Shown here piece after piece: positions 1 through 11,300 of a stretch of 64,000 bases of DNA. The number at the start of each line of letters is the position of its first letter. The first letter of the stretch is position 1. The DNA is from Bathymodiolus brooksi (lineage: Eukaryota > Mollusca > Bivalvia > Mytilida > Modiolidae), in contig OY804578.1 in the NCBI GenBank assembly GCA_963680875.1, positions 3,658,001 to 3,722,000 on the forward strand, read 5' to 3'. The notes under the pieces are model-generated. The model was not told where the DNA came from. It saw only the letters and a program-made list of their open reading frames with translations, and made no database searches. The translations under genes and the position numbers were made by a program.

Positions 1-1325
1 TAATTCTGATCTCCTGTACTACAGATAATCACAACAATAAACAGAAGACTTGGTTTTGAGTTTCGATCGTTTGACTACTGGGTTATAATTCTGATCTCCT
101 GTACCACAGACAATCACAACAATAAACAGAAGACTTGGTTTTGAGTTTCAGTCGTTTGACTACTGGGTTATAATTCTGATCTCCTGTACTAAAGATAATC
201 ACAACAATAAACAGAAGACTTGGTTTTGAGTTTCAGTCGTTTGACTACTGGGTTAATATTCTGATCTCCTGTACTACAGACAATCACAACAATAAACAGA
301 AGACTTGGTTTTGAGTTTCAGTCGTTTGACTACTGGGTTAATATTCTGATCTCCTGTACCACAGACAATCACAACAATAAACAAAAGACTTGGTTTTGAG
401 TTTCAATCGATTGACTACTGGGTTAATATTCTGATCTCCTGTACCACAGACAATCACAACAATAAACAGAAGACTTGGTTTTGAGTTTCGGTCGTTTGAC
501 TACTGGGTTAATATTCTGATCTCCTGTACCACAGACAATCAAACAATAAACAGAAGACTTGGTTTTAAGCTTCGGTCGTTTGACTACTGGGTTAATATTC
601 TGATCTCCTGTACTACAGACAATCACGACAATAAACAGAAGACTTGGTTTTGAGCTTCGGTCGTTTGACTACTGGGTTATAATTCTGATCTCCTGTACTA
701 CAGATAATCACAACAATAAACAGAAGACTTGGTTTTGAGTTTCGGTCGTTTGACTACTGGGTAAATATTCTGATCTCCTGTACCACAGACAATCACAACA
801 ATAAACAGAAGACTTGGTTTTGAGTTTCAGTCGTTTGACTATACTGGGTTAATATTATGATCTCCTGTACTACAGACAATCACAACAATAAACAGAAGAC
901 TTGGTTTTCAGTTTCAGTGTTTGACTACTGGGTTATAATTCTGATCTCCTGTACTACAGACAATCACAACAATAAACAGAAGACTTGGTTTTGTGTTTCA
1001 GTCGTTTGACTATACTGGGTTAATATTCTGATCTCCTGTACCACAGACAATCACAACAATAAACAGAAGACTTGGTTTTGAGTTTCAGTGTTTGACTACT
1101 GGGTTATAATTCTGATCTCCTGTACTACAGACAATCACAACAATAAACAGAAGACTTGGTTTTGAGTTTCAGTCGTTTGACTATACTGGGTTAATATTCT
1201 GATCTCCTGTACCACAGACAATCACAACAATAAACAGAAGACTTGGTTTTGAGTTTCAGTTGTTTGACTACTGGGTTAAAATTCTTATCTCCTGTACCAC
1301 AGACAATCACAACAATAAACAGAAG
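1..1325. repeat. 85-bp minisatellite, about 15.5 copies
   Basis: Direct tandem repeats with an 85-base period; the motif ATTCTGATCTCCTG recurs every 85 bases. Copies differ by a few substitutions and small indels, such as TACTACAGA versus TACCACAGA. The array runs off the left edge. It lies upstream of the first visible transporter exon, so it is most likely intronic. Confidence 0.95.
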
Positions 1326-1423
1326 CTATGACTAACTCATAATATATTGACAAAATATGCCAAGTAAATGTTTATGTTAATATAAGAACATTTTATCATT
1401 TGAAGGTTTTGATGGCTGTTCAG

Positions 1424-1519
1424 GCATTATGTTTCTCAAATTTCAAGATAAATATAAAACGTCGACAGCAATTACAGCATGGCTTGGATCACTGGCAACA
1501 GCTTTAAGATTGTTACTTG
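1424..1519 (+). CDS. SLC16/monocarboxylate transporter-like gene, first visible exon (TM1 end to TM2 start)
   Basis: First visible exon of a 12-TM major-facilitator transporter of the SLC16 (MCT) family, which moves monocarboxylates or related small solutes across the plasma membrane. The exon reads GIMFLKFQDKYKTSTAITAW, then LGSLATALRLLLG. This fits the family pattern in which a G-V-F-F-like end of TM1 and a short loop are followed by T-A-W-I-G-S-L. The 3' end is CTT G|gtaagc (phase 1) and joins the next exon in frame. Two acceptors are possible. TTCAG|GC at 1423 is preferred because it fits the CAG|G consensus and starts at the family glycine. GAAG|GT at 1405 would add six residues (phase 1 as well). 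The initiator and most of TM1 lie upstream of the window. The substrate and paralogue cannot be told from sequence alone. Confidence 0.82.
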
Positions 1520-2172
1520 GTAAGCATGAACTAACATAGAAATCTAAGATCTATTTATTTACTCTTGTGTACTAATTAGATGTGAAATAAAGTTAAAATA
1601 CCAATGAGTGAGGGAATTATAAGAACTAAACTAAAATCAATATCTGGATTTCTGAATCTATTATCACAATACCGATAGGCAAAACAGTGCAGCTGAAAGC
1701 CAACTCAATTCAATGTATAACCGCCATGAAAGCCAGTCCCATCTTTCAGCATAACTCATTGCATTAACTCCACAAAAGTCATAAATTATATTTCATTCCA
1801 ATCCAATTTATTGTATAGGCATATATATAATATAGCAAAAAGGCAAGATTTAAGCGACCATCAAGTCGAACCCTGGCCGAAGAGATTATCCATAAGCAAA
1901 GCAAGACAACAGCGGTATAAACATACATACATGACCTTCTTCAAAAGTCGTTGGTGCCGCTAGGATTTAGGAAAGGGTTAATCATATCCTGTTTCACTTA
2001 TGCTATAATCTGTGGCGTCAGAGCCAGATTAGGAATTATACCTTCACTAGTTTATATTTGAAGCAAATCTGCAACTGTTTTAGACACTGACAATCTGTGT
2101 GAGCCAACTAATTCATATATTTCCGTTCTGCACAAATTCAATACTGATTTCATGTTTTTTCTGATTTCACAG
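1520..2172 (+). other. Transporter intron (653 bp)
   Basis: Starts with donor GTAAGC and ends TTTCACAG. AT-rich; I see no open frame, RNA gene or repeat in it. Confidence 0.75.
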
Positions 2173-2316
2173 GTCCGTTAGCGAGTGGGCTAAGTAATAG
2201 ATTTTCAGAGAGGACTGTCATAATGATGAGTGGCTTAGTACTAGCAGTATCCATGATTCTAACTGGACTGGCTCCCAATATATACTACACATTTCTCTCT
2301 TTTGGAATATTAGGAG
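2173..2316 (+). CDS. SLC16/MCT-like gene, exon 2 (TM2-TM3 region)
   Basis: The exon enters with GT, completing the glycine codon left by the previous exon, and reads GPLASGLSNRFSERTVIMMS followed by GLVLAVSMILTGLAPNIYYT. The first part matches the family's TM2 end and cytoplasmic loop (G-P-x-x-x-x-L-x-x-R-x-x-x-R). The second matches the hydrophobic TM3. It ends GGA G|gtatag in phase 1. At 144 nt the exon keeps phase 1 at both ends. Acceptor TTTCACAG and donor GGAG|GTATAG are both good. Without splicing the frame would hit TAA soon after the donor, which supports the donor choice. Confidence 0.88.
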
Positions 2317-2884
2317 GTATAGCTATATTGATAATCATGGTGTAATAGTACCAGTATTTAAAAGATTGTCATTTTGTCATTTTTCTTTAGTACATAAGAA
2401 ATGTAACCTATAAAGGAAATATACATTAAAGTATATACTAATTGTTAAGAAAAAACATAGCAACAATAAATTCGGTATTCACTGCAGAATATCACTAAGA
2501 AAGGTTTAAAATATCATATAAATGTGACTTCTTGATTGTCACTACGATTAAATGTATTATGTATAAAGCTCAAGATTATGACCCAGTGTTCTGTACAACA
2601 ACACTGCTCACCTAGTTATATGCGAGGGTTAGCATTTTACTCACATAAAAAAAACAAAAAACAAAAAAAACCGCTTGCATGACGGCATGAATAAGAGGCG
2701 AGGTTTGGGCTGATAAAATTAGCTTAACTCTACCATTGTGTATTGAAGTGGCTGTACAATGAAAACCAGAAAAGTGAACGGTCATGTGATAGGGTATCGA
2801 TTTTGTCTCTCTTTACGATTGTTCTGTTCTGACAGCGTGGTATTTTGTGTTTTCCATTTGATTACATATGATTGATTGTTTCAG
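2317..2884 (+). other. Transporter intron (568 bp)
   Basis: Donor GTATAG and acceptor TTGTTTCAG. Apart from an A-rich stretch near 2646-2672, I see nothing in it. Confidence 0.75.
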
Positions 2885-3152
2885 GAATAGGGAGGTCATT
2901 TGCATACTGTCCTGCCATAGTCATGGTGGGAATATATTTCAAGAAGAAGCAAGGATTAACCACTGGAATAGCGGCATCAGGTTGTGGAGTTGGTGGCTTT
3001 GCTCTGACCATCTTGGTGGCTCTTCTGTTTAAGCAGTATGATTTCTTGGGAGCCTTTATTGTAATGGGTGGAATTGCTTTGGAGATAGTTGCACTCGGGG
3101 CATTGATGCGCCCTTTGTCTGTTCGTCAACACATTGCAGATATAAGTAAGAG
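2885..3152 (+). CDS. SLC16/MCT-like gene, exon 3 (TM4-TM6)
   Basis: The peptide includes GIGRSFAYCPAIVMVGIYFK, then KKQGLTTGIAASGCGVGGFA, and ends in GALMRPLSVRQHIADISKR. These are textbook SLC16 features: the G-x-G-x-x-x-x-x-P run of TM4, Y-F-x-K-x-x-x-L-x-x-G-x-A-x-S-G before TM5, and G-A-L-M-R-P at the end of TM6. Entry is phase 1. Two donors are close together, A|GTAAGA (from 3146) and AG|GTAAAT (from 3153). Only the second leaves phase 2, which is what exon 4 needs, so it is chosen. Use of the first donor would break the frame. Confidence 0.9.
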
Positions 3153-3280
3153 GTAAATACGTTGTTAAATAATAGTAACATCCTCAAAGCTTTTCTCAGT
3201 CTTATTTGATTTTATGTAGAGTTGATTATATAATATGACCATCGATTTCATAGCATCAATAAACGTTAGAGAATACCGAA

Positions 3281-6200
3281 GTGGCAATCAAACAAGGAGG
3301 CAAACTGGCAACATAGGGTACAAAGGACGAAGACGAAGTGGCAATCAAACAAGGAGGCAAACTGGCAACATAGGGTACAAAGGACGAAGACGAAGTGACA
3401 ATCGAACAAGGAGGCAAACTGGCAACATAGGGTACAAAGGACGAAGACGAAGTGACAATCAAACAAGGGGGCAAACTGGCACCATAGGGTACAAAGGACG
3501 AAGACGAAGTGGCAATCAAACAAGGGGGAAAACTGGCAACATAGGGTACAAAGGACGAAGACGAAGTGGCAATCAAACAAGGAGGCAAACTGCCAACATA
3601 GGGTACAAAGGACGAAGACGAAGTGGCAATCAAACAAGGGGGCAAACTGGCAACATAGGGTACAAAGGACGAAGACGAAGTGACAATCAAACAAGGAGGC
3701 AAACTGGCAACATAGGGTACAAAGGACGAAGACGAAGTGACAATCAACCAAGAAGGCAAACTGGCAACATAGGGTACAAAGGACGAAGACGAAGTGACAA
3801 TCAAACAAGGAGGCAAACTGGCAACATAGGGTACAAAGGACGAAGACGAAGTGACAATCAAACAAGGGGGCAAACTGGCAACATAGGGTACAAAAGACGT
3901 AGACGAAGTGACAATCAAACAAGGAGGCAAACTGGCAACATAGGGTACAAAAGACGAAGACGAAGTGACAATCAAACAAGGGGGCAAACTGGCAACATAG
4001 GGTACAAAGGACGAAGACGAAGTGGCAATCAAGCAAGGGGCAAACTGGCAACATAGGGTACAAAGGACGAAGACGAAGTGACAATCAAACAAGGGGGCAA
4101 ACTGGCAACATAGGGTACAAAGGACGAAGACGAAGTGGCAATCAAACAAGGGGCAAACTGGCAACATAGGGTACAAAGGACGAAGACGAAGTGACAATCA
4201 AACAAGGAGGCAAACTGGCAATATAGGGTACAAAGGACGAAGACGAAGTGGCAATCAAACAAGGAGGCAAACTGGCAACATAGGGTACAAAGGACGAAGA
4301 CGAAGTGACAATCAAACAAAGGGGCAAACTTGCAACATAGGGTACAAAGGACGAAGACGAAGTGGCAATCAAACAAGGGGGCAAACTGGCAACATAGGGT
4401 ACAAAGGACGAAGACGAAGTGACAATCAAACAAGGGACAAACTTGCAGCATAGGGTACAAAGGACGAAGACGAAGTGACAATCAAACAAGGGGGAAAACT
4501 GGCAACATAGGGTACAAAGGACGAAAACGAAGTAACAATCAAACAAGGGGGCAAACTGGCAACATAGGGTACAAAGGACGAAGACGAAGTGGCAATCAAA
4601 CAAGGAGGCAAACTGACAACATAGGGTACAAAGGACGAAGACGAAGTGGCAATCAAACAAGGCGGCAAACTGGCAACATAGGGTACAAAGGACGAAGACG
4701 AAGTGACAATCAAACAAGGGGGCAAACTGGCAACATAGGGTACAAAGGACGAAGACGAAGTGACAATCAAACAAGGAGGCAAACTGGCAACATAGGGTAC
4801 AAAGGACGAAGACGAAGTGGCAATCAAACAAGGGGGCAAACTGGCAAGATAGGGTACAAAGGACGAAGACGAAGTGACAATCAAACAAGGGGGCAAACTG
4901 GCAACATAGGGTACAAAGGACGAAGACGAAGTGACAATAAAACAAGGATGCAAACTGGCAACATAGGGTACAAAGGACGAAGACGAAGTGACAATCAAAC
5001 AAGGGGGCAAACTGGCAACATAGGGTACAAAGGACGAAGACGAAGTGACAATCAAACAAGGAGGCAAACTGGCAACATAGGGTACAAAGGACGAAGACGA
5101 AGTGACAATCAAACAAGGAGGCAAACTGGCAACATAGGGTACAAAGGATGAAGACGAAGTGGCAATCAAACAAGGGGGCAAACTGGCAACATAGGGTAGA
5201 AAGGACGAAGACGAAGTGACAATCAAACAAGGAGGCAAACTGGCAACATAGGGTACAAAGGACGAAGACGAAGTGACAATCAAACAAGGAGGCAAACTGG
5301 CAACATAGGGTACAAAGGACGAAGACGAAGTGACAATCAAACAAGGAGGCAAACTGGCAACATAGGGTACAAAGGACGAAGACGAAGTGACAATCAAACA
5401 AGGGGGCAAACTGGCAACATAGGGTACAAAGGACGAAGACGAAGTGACAATCAAACAAGGAGGCAAACTGGCAACATAGGGTACAAAGGACGAAGACGAA
5501 GTGACAATCAAACAAGGGGGCAAACTGGCAACATAGGGTACAAAGGACGAAGACGAAGTGACAATCAAACAAGGGGGCAAACTGGCAACATAGGGTACAA
5601 AGGACGAAGACGAAGTGACAATCAAACAAGGAGGCAAACTGGCAACATAGGGTACAAAGGACGAAGACGAAGTGACAATCAAACAAGGGGCAAACTGGCA
5701 ACATAGGGTACAAAGGACGAAGACGAAGTGACAATCAAACAAGGGGGCAAACTGGCAACATAGGGTACAAAGGACGAAGACGAAGTGACAATCAAACAAG
5801 GGGTCAAACTGGCAACATAGGGTACAAAGGACGAAGACGAAGTGGCAATCAAACAAGGGTGCAAACTGGTAACAGAGGGTACAAAGGACGAAGACGAAGT
5901 GACAATCAAACAAGGGGGAAAACTGGCAACATAGGGTACAAAGGACGAAGACGAAGTGGCAATCAAACATGGAGGCAAACTGGCAACATAGGGTACAAAG
6001 GACGAAGACGAAGTGACAATCAAACAAGGAGGCAAACTGGCAACATAGGGTACAAAGGACGAAGACGAAGTGACAATCAAACAAGGAGGCAAACTGGCAA
6101 CATAGGGTACAAAGGACGAAGACGAAGTGACAATCAAACAAGGGGGCAAACTGGCAACATAGGGTACAAAGGACGAAGACGAAGTGACAATCAAACAAGG

Positions 6201-7147
6201 AGGCAAACTGGCAACATAGGGTACAAAGGACGAAGACGAAGTGACAATCAAACAAGGGGGCAAACTGGCAACATAGGGTACAAAGGACGAAGACGAAGTG
6301 ACAATCAAACAAGGGGGCAAACTGGCAACATAGGGTACAAAGGACGAAGACGAAGTGACAATCAAACAAGGAGGCAAACTGGCAATATAGGGTACAAAGG
6401 ACGAAGACGAAGTGACAATCAAACAAGGAGGCAAACTGGCAACATAGGGTACAAAGGACGAAGACGAAGTGACAATCAAACAAGGGGGCAAACTGGCAAC
6501 ATAGGGTACAAAGGACGAAGACGAAGTGGCAATCAAACAAGGGGGCAAACTGGCAACATAGGGTACAAAGGACGAAGACGAAGTGACAATCAAACAAGGA
6601 GGCAAACTGGCAACATAGGGTACAAAGGATGAAGACGAAGTGACAATCAAACAAGGAGGCAAACTGGCAACATAGGGTACAAAGGATGAAGACGAAGTGA
6701 CAATCAAACAAGGGGGCAAACTGGCAACATAGGGTACAAAGGATGAAGACGAAGTGACAATCAAACAAGGAGGCAAACTGGCAACATAGGGTACAAAGGA
6801 TGAAGACGAAGTGACAATCAAACAAGGAGGCAAACTGGCAACATAGGGTACAAAGGATGAAGACGAAGTGACAATCAAACAAGGAGGCAAACTGGCAACA
6901 TAGGGTACAAAGGACGAAGACGAAGTGACAATCAAACAAGGAGGCAAACTGGCAACATAGGGTACAAAGGATGAAGACGAAGTGACAATCAAACAAGGAG
7001 GCAAACTGGCAACATAGGGTACAAAGGACGAAGACGAAGTGACAATCAAACAAGGAGGCAAACTGGCAACATAGGGTACAAAGGACGAAGACGAAGTGAC
7101 AATCAAACAAGGAGGCAAACTGGCAACATAGGGTACAAAGGACGAAG
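3281..7147. repeat. 57-bp minisatellite, about 68 copies, in transporter intron 3
   Basis: Tandem 57-base units built around GGCAATCAAACAAGG and AACATAGGGTACAAAGGACG. Nearly all variation is at a few sites (GTGGC/GTGAC, AAGGAGG/AAGGGGG, GGACGA/GGATGA). Because 57 is divisible by three, several frames stay open on both strands for kilobases, up to 942 codons on the - strand. These are period artefacts within an intron flanked by compatible splice sites. Confidence 0.95.
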
Positions 7148-7165
7148 AAAAACAAAACAAAAACA

Positions 7166-7185
7166 CAACATAATATATTATGTTG
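7166..7185. repeat. Perfect 20-bp palindrome at the array edge
   Basis: CAACATAATATATTATGTTG reads the same on both strands. It lies about 18 bases past the last 57-bp unit, in an ACACAACA...TGTTGGA context. A similar near-palindrome sits at the right edge of the 37-bp array at 47503-47520. It may mark the end of a mobile element, but that is inference. Confidence 0.6.
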
Positions 7186-7477
7186 GACACCACTATACAC
7201 AAACAAAGACAAAGACAAACAACGTAAATAAGACATGTGCTCCCCTACACACAACTGTAGGTAAAAACGAATCGAACATCGCCTCTATGTGGAAATCGTA
7301 ACGGACATCACAACACGGAACTAATTCATGCATGCATTTGTTCAAATAATTGAGTTAACTGGAGATCAATGTTTATGATTAGATTACATACAGTTTCAAA
7401 CATATATTCTATGATGTTATAATGCAACGACTTTATTAATTTTAATCTGATATTATTATCTTTGTTTTCTTTTTCAG
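7186..7477 (+). other. 3' part of transporter intron 3
   Basis: About 290 bases of AT-rich intron ending in a strong polypyrimidine tract and TTTTTCAG at 7470-7477. No other feature is seen. Confidence 0.7.
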
Positions 7478-8109
7478 AAAGAAGATCATCAATATAAAAC
7501 AATCTATGAACAATAATAATTATATCCGTCCTGGATCAATTTCTATCAGTATCCCAGATAAGATGGAGTCAAAGAATGTTAGTAAATCTTTCTGTGACAA
7601 CGAGGAAGACGAACAAGAAGAGAAAACCCAAATATTTGACTTTTCTGTACTAACAAATGTCAGATTTTTAGGTTTTTGCATCACAATGTTATTATCATCA
7701 TTAGCAGAACAATCAGCATTTGTATTTTTGCCAGCATTCGCAGAGGAAATTGGAGTTCTAGGTGATCAAAGTTCAGAATATACCGTGGCAATTACATCCG
7801 TGTTCAGCAGTTTAGCTAAGGTATTAACTGGATTCCTGTTCGACTGTTCCTTAGTTAAGCCATATAGAGTGTATCTATACAATGTGCTAATGTCTGGTTT
7901 GGTTGTGATTTACTTTGTTATTCCTTCCGTTACAACATTTTCACAACTTGCCATAGTTTGTGGATTATATGGACTGTGTGCTGGATCATACAAGGCTCAG
8001 AAATCTGTTGTCATTGTTGACATACTAGGGCGAGACAAGCTAAAACATTCTTATGGTATTTTAATAATGTTTCAGGGAATTGGATCACTGATAGGACCAC
8101 CTTTATCAG
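7478..8109 (+). CDS. SLC16/MCT-like gene, exon 4 (central loop to TM11)
   Basis: The largest exon, about 210 codons. It starts with the cytoplasmic loop between TM6 and TM7, which is short, asparagine- and lysine-rich and then acidic (DNEEDEQEEKTQ). It continues with the family motif F-D-F-S-x-L-x-N-x-R-F-L-G-F-C that opens the C-terminal half. Later come PAFAEEIGV, TGFLFD, Y-N-V-L-M-S-G, and V-D-I-L-G-R-D-K-L, then FQGIGSLIGPPLSG before TM11. The usual G-R-x-x-x-G-x-x-x-D of TM8 here reads A-K-V-L-T-G-F-L-F-D, so the arginine is replaced by lysine. Entry completes AG|A from exon 3, and exit is TCA G|gtaatt in phase 1. ATG 7506 is internal and is not the start of translation. Confidence 0.93.
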
Positions 8110-8157
8110 GTAATTAAATTTGATGCAGAAAAGTAATACTTTTAGTCTATAAAGAAA

Positions 8158-8340
8158 TGAGCGAGTAATTGTTGCTTAATGCCAAATGAGCAATTTGCCA
8201 GTTATATCATGGCAAGAAGAAGTTGTATTCCATGAAATGATGATGATCTCTGATTTGTATTGGACCAACACGCTTAGTTGGATTTCTTAGCGCTTTCTCA
8301 CTAAAACCAGTGGGCAGATATTTAGTTCTACTCTGACACA
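8158..8340 (-). mobile_element. tRNA-derived SINE, 3' part (split by an array)
   Basis: On the - strand this reads through the SINE body to its tail. It aligns by eye with the intact SINE at 18006-18367 (shared GCCA..TATATCATG.CAAGAA and TTGTA.T.GACCAA.ACGCTTAG). The head of the same element is at 14347-14464; everything between is an array grown from its interior. Confidence 0.8.
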
Positions 8341-11300
8341 TTATCTTGACCAACTAGTTTGTGCTCTTTCTCCTGACCAACTAGTCTGTGCTCTTTCTCC
8401 TGATCAACTAGTCTGTGCTCTTTCTCCTGACCAACTAGTCTGTGCTCTTTCTCCTGACCAACTAGTCTGTGCTCTTTCTCCTGACCAACTAGTCTGTGCT
8501 CTTTCTCCTGACCAACTAGTCTGTGCTCTTTCTCCTGACCAACTAGTCTGTGCTCTTTCTCCTGACCAACTAGTCTGTGCTCTTTCTCCTGACCAACTAG
8601 TCTGTGCTCTTTCTCCTGACCAACTAGTCTGTGCTCTTTATCCTGACCAACTAGTCTGTGTTCGTTCTCCTGACCAACTAGTCTGTGCTCTTTCTCCTTA
8701 ATGATCTGTACTTTCTCCTGACCAACTAGTCTGTGCTCTTTCTCCTGACCAACTAGTCTGTGCTCTTTCTCCTGACCAACTAGTCTGTGCTCTTTCTCCT
8801 GACCAACTAGCCTGTGCTCTTTCTCCTGACCAACTAGTCTGTGCTCTTTCTCCTGACCAACTAGCCTGTGCTCTTTCTCCTTAATGATCTGTACTTTCTC
8901 CTGACCAACTAGTCTGTGCTCTTTCTCCTTAATGATCTGTACTTTATCCTGACCAACTAGTCTGTGCTCTTTCTCCTTAATGATCTGTGCTTTATCCTGA
9001 CCAACTAGTCTGTGCTCTTTCTCCTTAATGATCTGTACTTTATCCTGACCAACTAGTCTGTGCTCTTTCTCCTTAATGATCTGTTCTTTCTCCTGACCAA
9101 CTAGTCTGTGCTCTTTCTCCTTAATGATCTGTACTTTATCCTGACCAACTAGTCTGTGCTCTTTCTCCTTAATGATCTGTACTTTATCCTGACCAATTAG
9201 TCTGTGCCCTTTCTCCTTAATGATCTGTACTTTATCCTGACCAACTAGTCTGTGCTGTTTCTCCTTAATGATCTGTTCTTTATCTTGACTAACTAGTCTG
9301 TGCTCTTTCTCCTTAATGATCTGTACTTTATCCTGACCAACTAGTCTGTGCTCTGTCTCCTGACCAACTAGTCTGTGCTCTGTCTCCTGACCAACTAGTC
9401 TGTGCTCTTTCTCCTGACCAACTAGTATGTGCTCTTTCTCCTTAATGATCTGTACTTTATCCTGACCAACTAGTTTGTGCTCTTTCTCCTTAATGATCTG
9501 TACTTTATCCTGACCAACTAGTCTGGGCTCTTTCTCCTTAATGATCTGTTCTTTATCCTGACCAACTAGTCTGTGCTCTTTCTCCTGACCAACTAGTCTG
9601 TGCTCTTTCTCCTGACCAACTAGTCTGTGCTCTTTCTCCTGACCAACTAGTCTGTGCTCTTTCTCCTGACCAACTAGTCTGTGCTCTTTATCCTGACCAA
9701 CTAGTCTGTGTTCGTTCTCCTGACCAACTAGTCTGTGCTCTTTCTCCTTAATGATCTGTACTTTCTCCTGACCAACTAGTCTGTGCTCTTTCTCCTGACC
9801 AACTAGTCTGTGCTCTTTCTCCTGACCAACTAGTCTGTGCTCTTTCTCCTGACCAACTAGCCTGTGCTCTTTCTCCTGACCAACTAGTCTGTGCTCTTTC
9901 TCCTGACCAACTAGCCTGTGCTCTTTCTCCTTAATGATCTGTACTTTCTCCTGACCAACTAGTCTGTGCTCTTTCTCCTTAATGATCTGTACTTTATCCT
10001 GACCAACTAGTCTGTGCTCTTTCTCCTTAATGATCTGTGCTTTATCCTGACCAACTAGTCTGTGCTCTTTCTCCTTAATGATCTGTACTTTATCCTGACC
10101 AACTAGTCTGTGCTCTTTCTCCTTAATGATCTGTTCTTTCTCCTGACCAACTAGTCTGTGCTCTTTCTCCTTAATGATCTGTACTTTATCCTGACCAACT
10201 AGTCTGTGCTCTTTCTCCTGACCAACTAGTCTGTGCTCTTTCTCCTGACCAACTAGTCTGTGCTCTTTCTCCTGACCAACTAGTCTGTGCTCTTTATCCT
10301 GACCAACTAGTCTGTGTTCGTTCTCCTGACCAACTAGTCTGTGCTCTTTCTCCTTAATGATCTGTACTTTCTCCTGACCAACTAGTCTGTGCTCTTTCTC
10401 CTGACCAACTAGTCTGTGCTCTTTCTCCTGACCAACTAGTCTGTGCTCTTTCTCCTGACCAACTAGCCTGTGCTCTTTCTCCTGACCAACTAGTCTGTGC
10501 TCTTTCTCCTGACCAACTAGCCTGTGCTCTTTCTCCTTAATGATCTGTACTTTCTCCTGACCAACTAGTCTGTGCTCTTTCTCCTTAATGATCTGTACTT
10601 TATCCTGACCAACTAGTCTGTGCTCTTTCTCCTTAATGATCTGTGCTTTATCCTGACCAACTAGTCTGTGCTCTTTCTCCTTAATGATCTGTACTTTATC
10701 CTGACCAACTAGTCTGTGCTCTTTCTCCTTAATGATCTGTTCTTTCTCCTGACCAACTAGTCTGTGCTCTTTCTCCTTAATGATCTGTACTTTATCCTGA
10801 CCAACTAGTCTGTGCTCTTTCTCCTTAATGATCTGTACTTTATCCTGACCAATTAGTCTGTGCCCTTTCTCCTTAATGATCTGTACTTTATCCTGACCAA
10901 CTAGTCTGTGCTGTTTCTCCTTAATGATCTGTTCTTTATCTTGACTAACTAGTCTGTGCTCTTTCTCCTTAATGATCTGTACTTTATCCTGACCAACTAG
11001 TCTGTGCTCTGTCTCCTGACCAACTAGTCTGTGCTCTGTCTCCTGACCAACTAGTCTGTGCTCTTTCTCCTGACCAACTAGTATGTGCTCTTTCTCCTTA
11101 ATGATCTGTACTTTATCCTGACCAACTAGTTTGTGCTCTTTCTCCTTAATGATCTGTACTTTATCCTGACCAACTAGTCTGGGCTCTTTCTCCTTAATGA
11201 TCTGTTCTTTATCCTGACCAACTAGTCTGTGCTCTTTCTCCTGACCAACTAGTCTGTGCTCTTTCTCCTGACCAACTAGTCTGTGCTCTTTCTCCTGACC

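Noticed and set aside
3256..7254. Large - strand open frames over the 57-base array (up to 942 codons), and + strand frames of about 260-270 codons
   Set aside because: The 57-base period keeps frames open in several phases and on both strands at once. The peptides are pure low-complexity repeats, and exons 3 and 4 of the transporter splice across the region.
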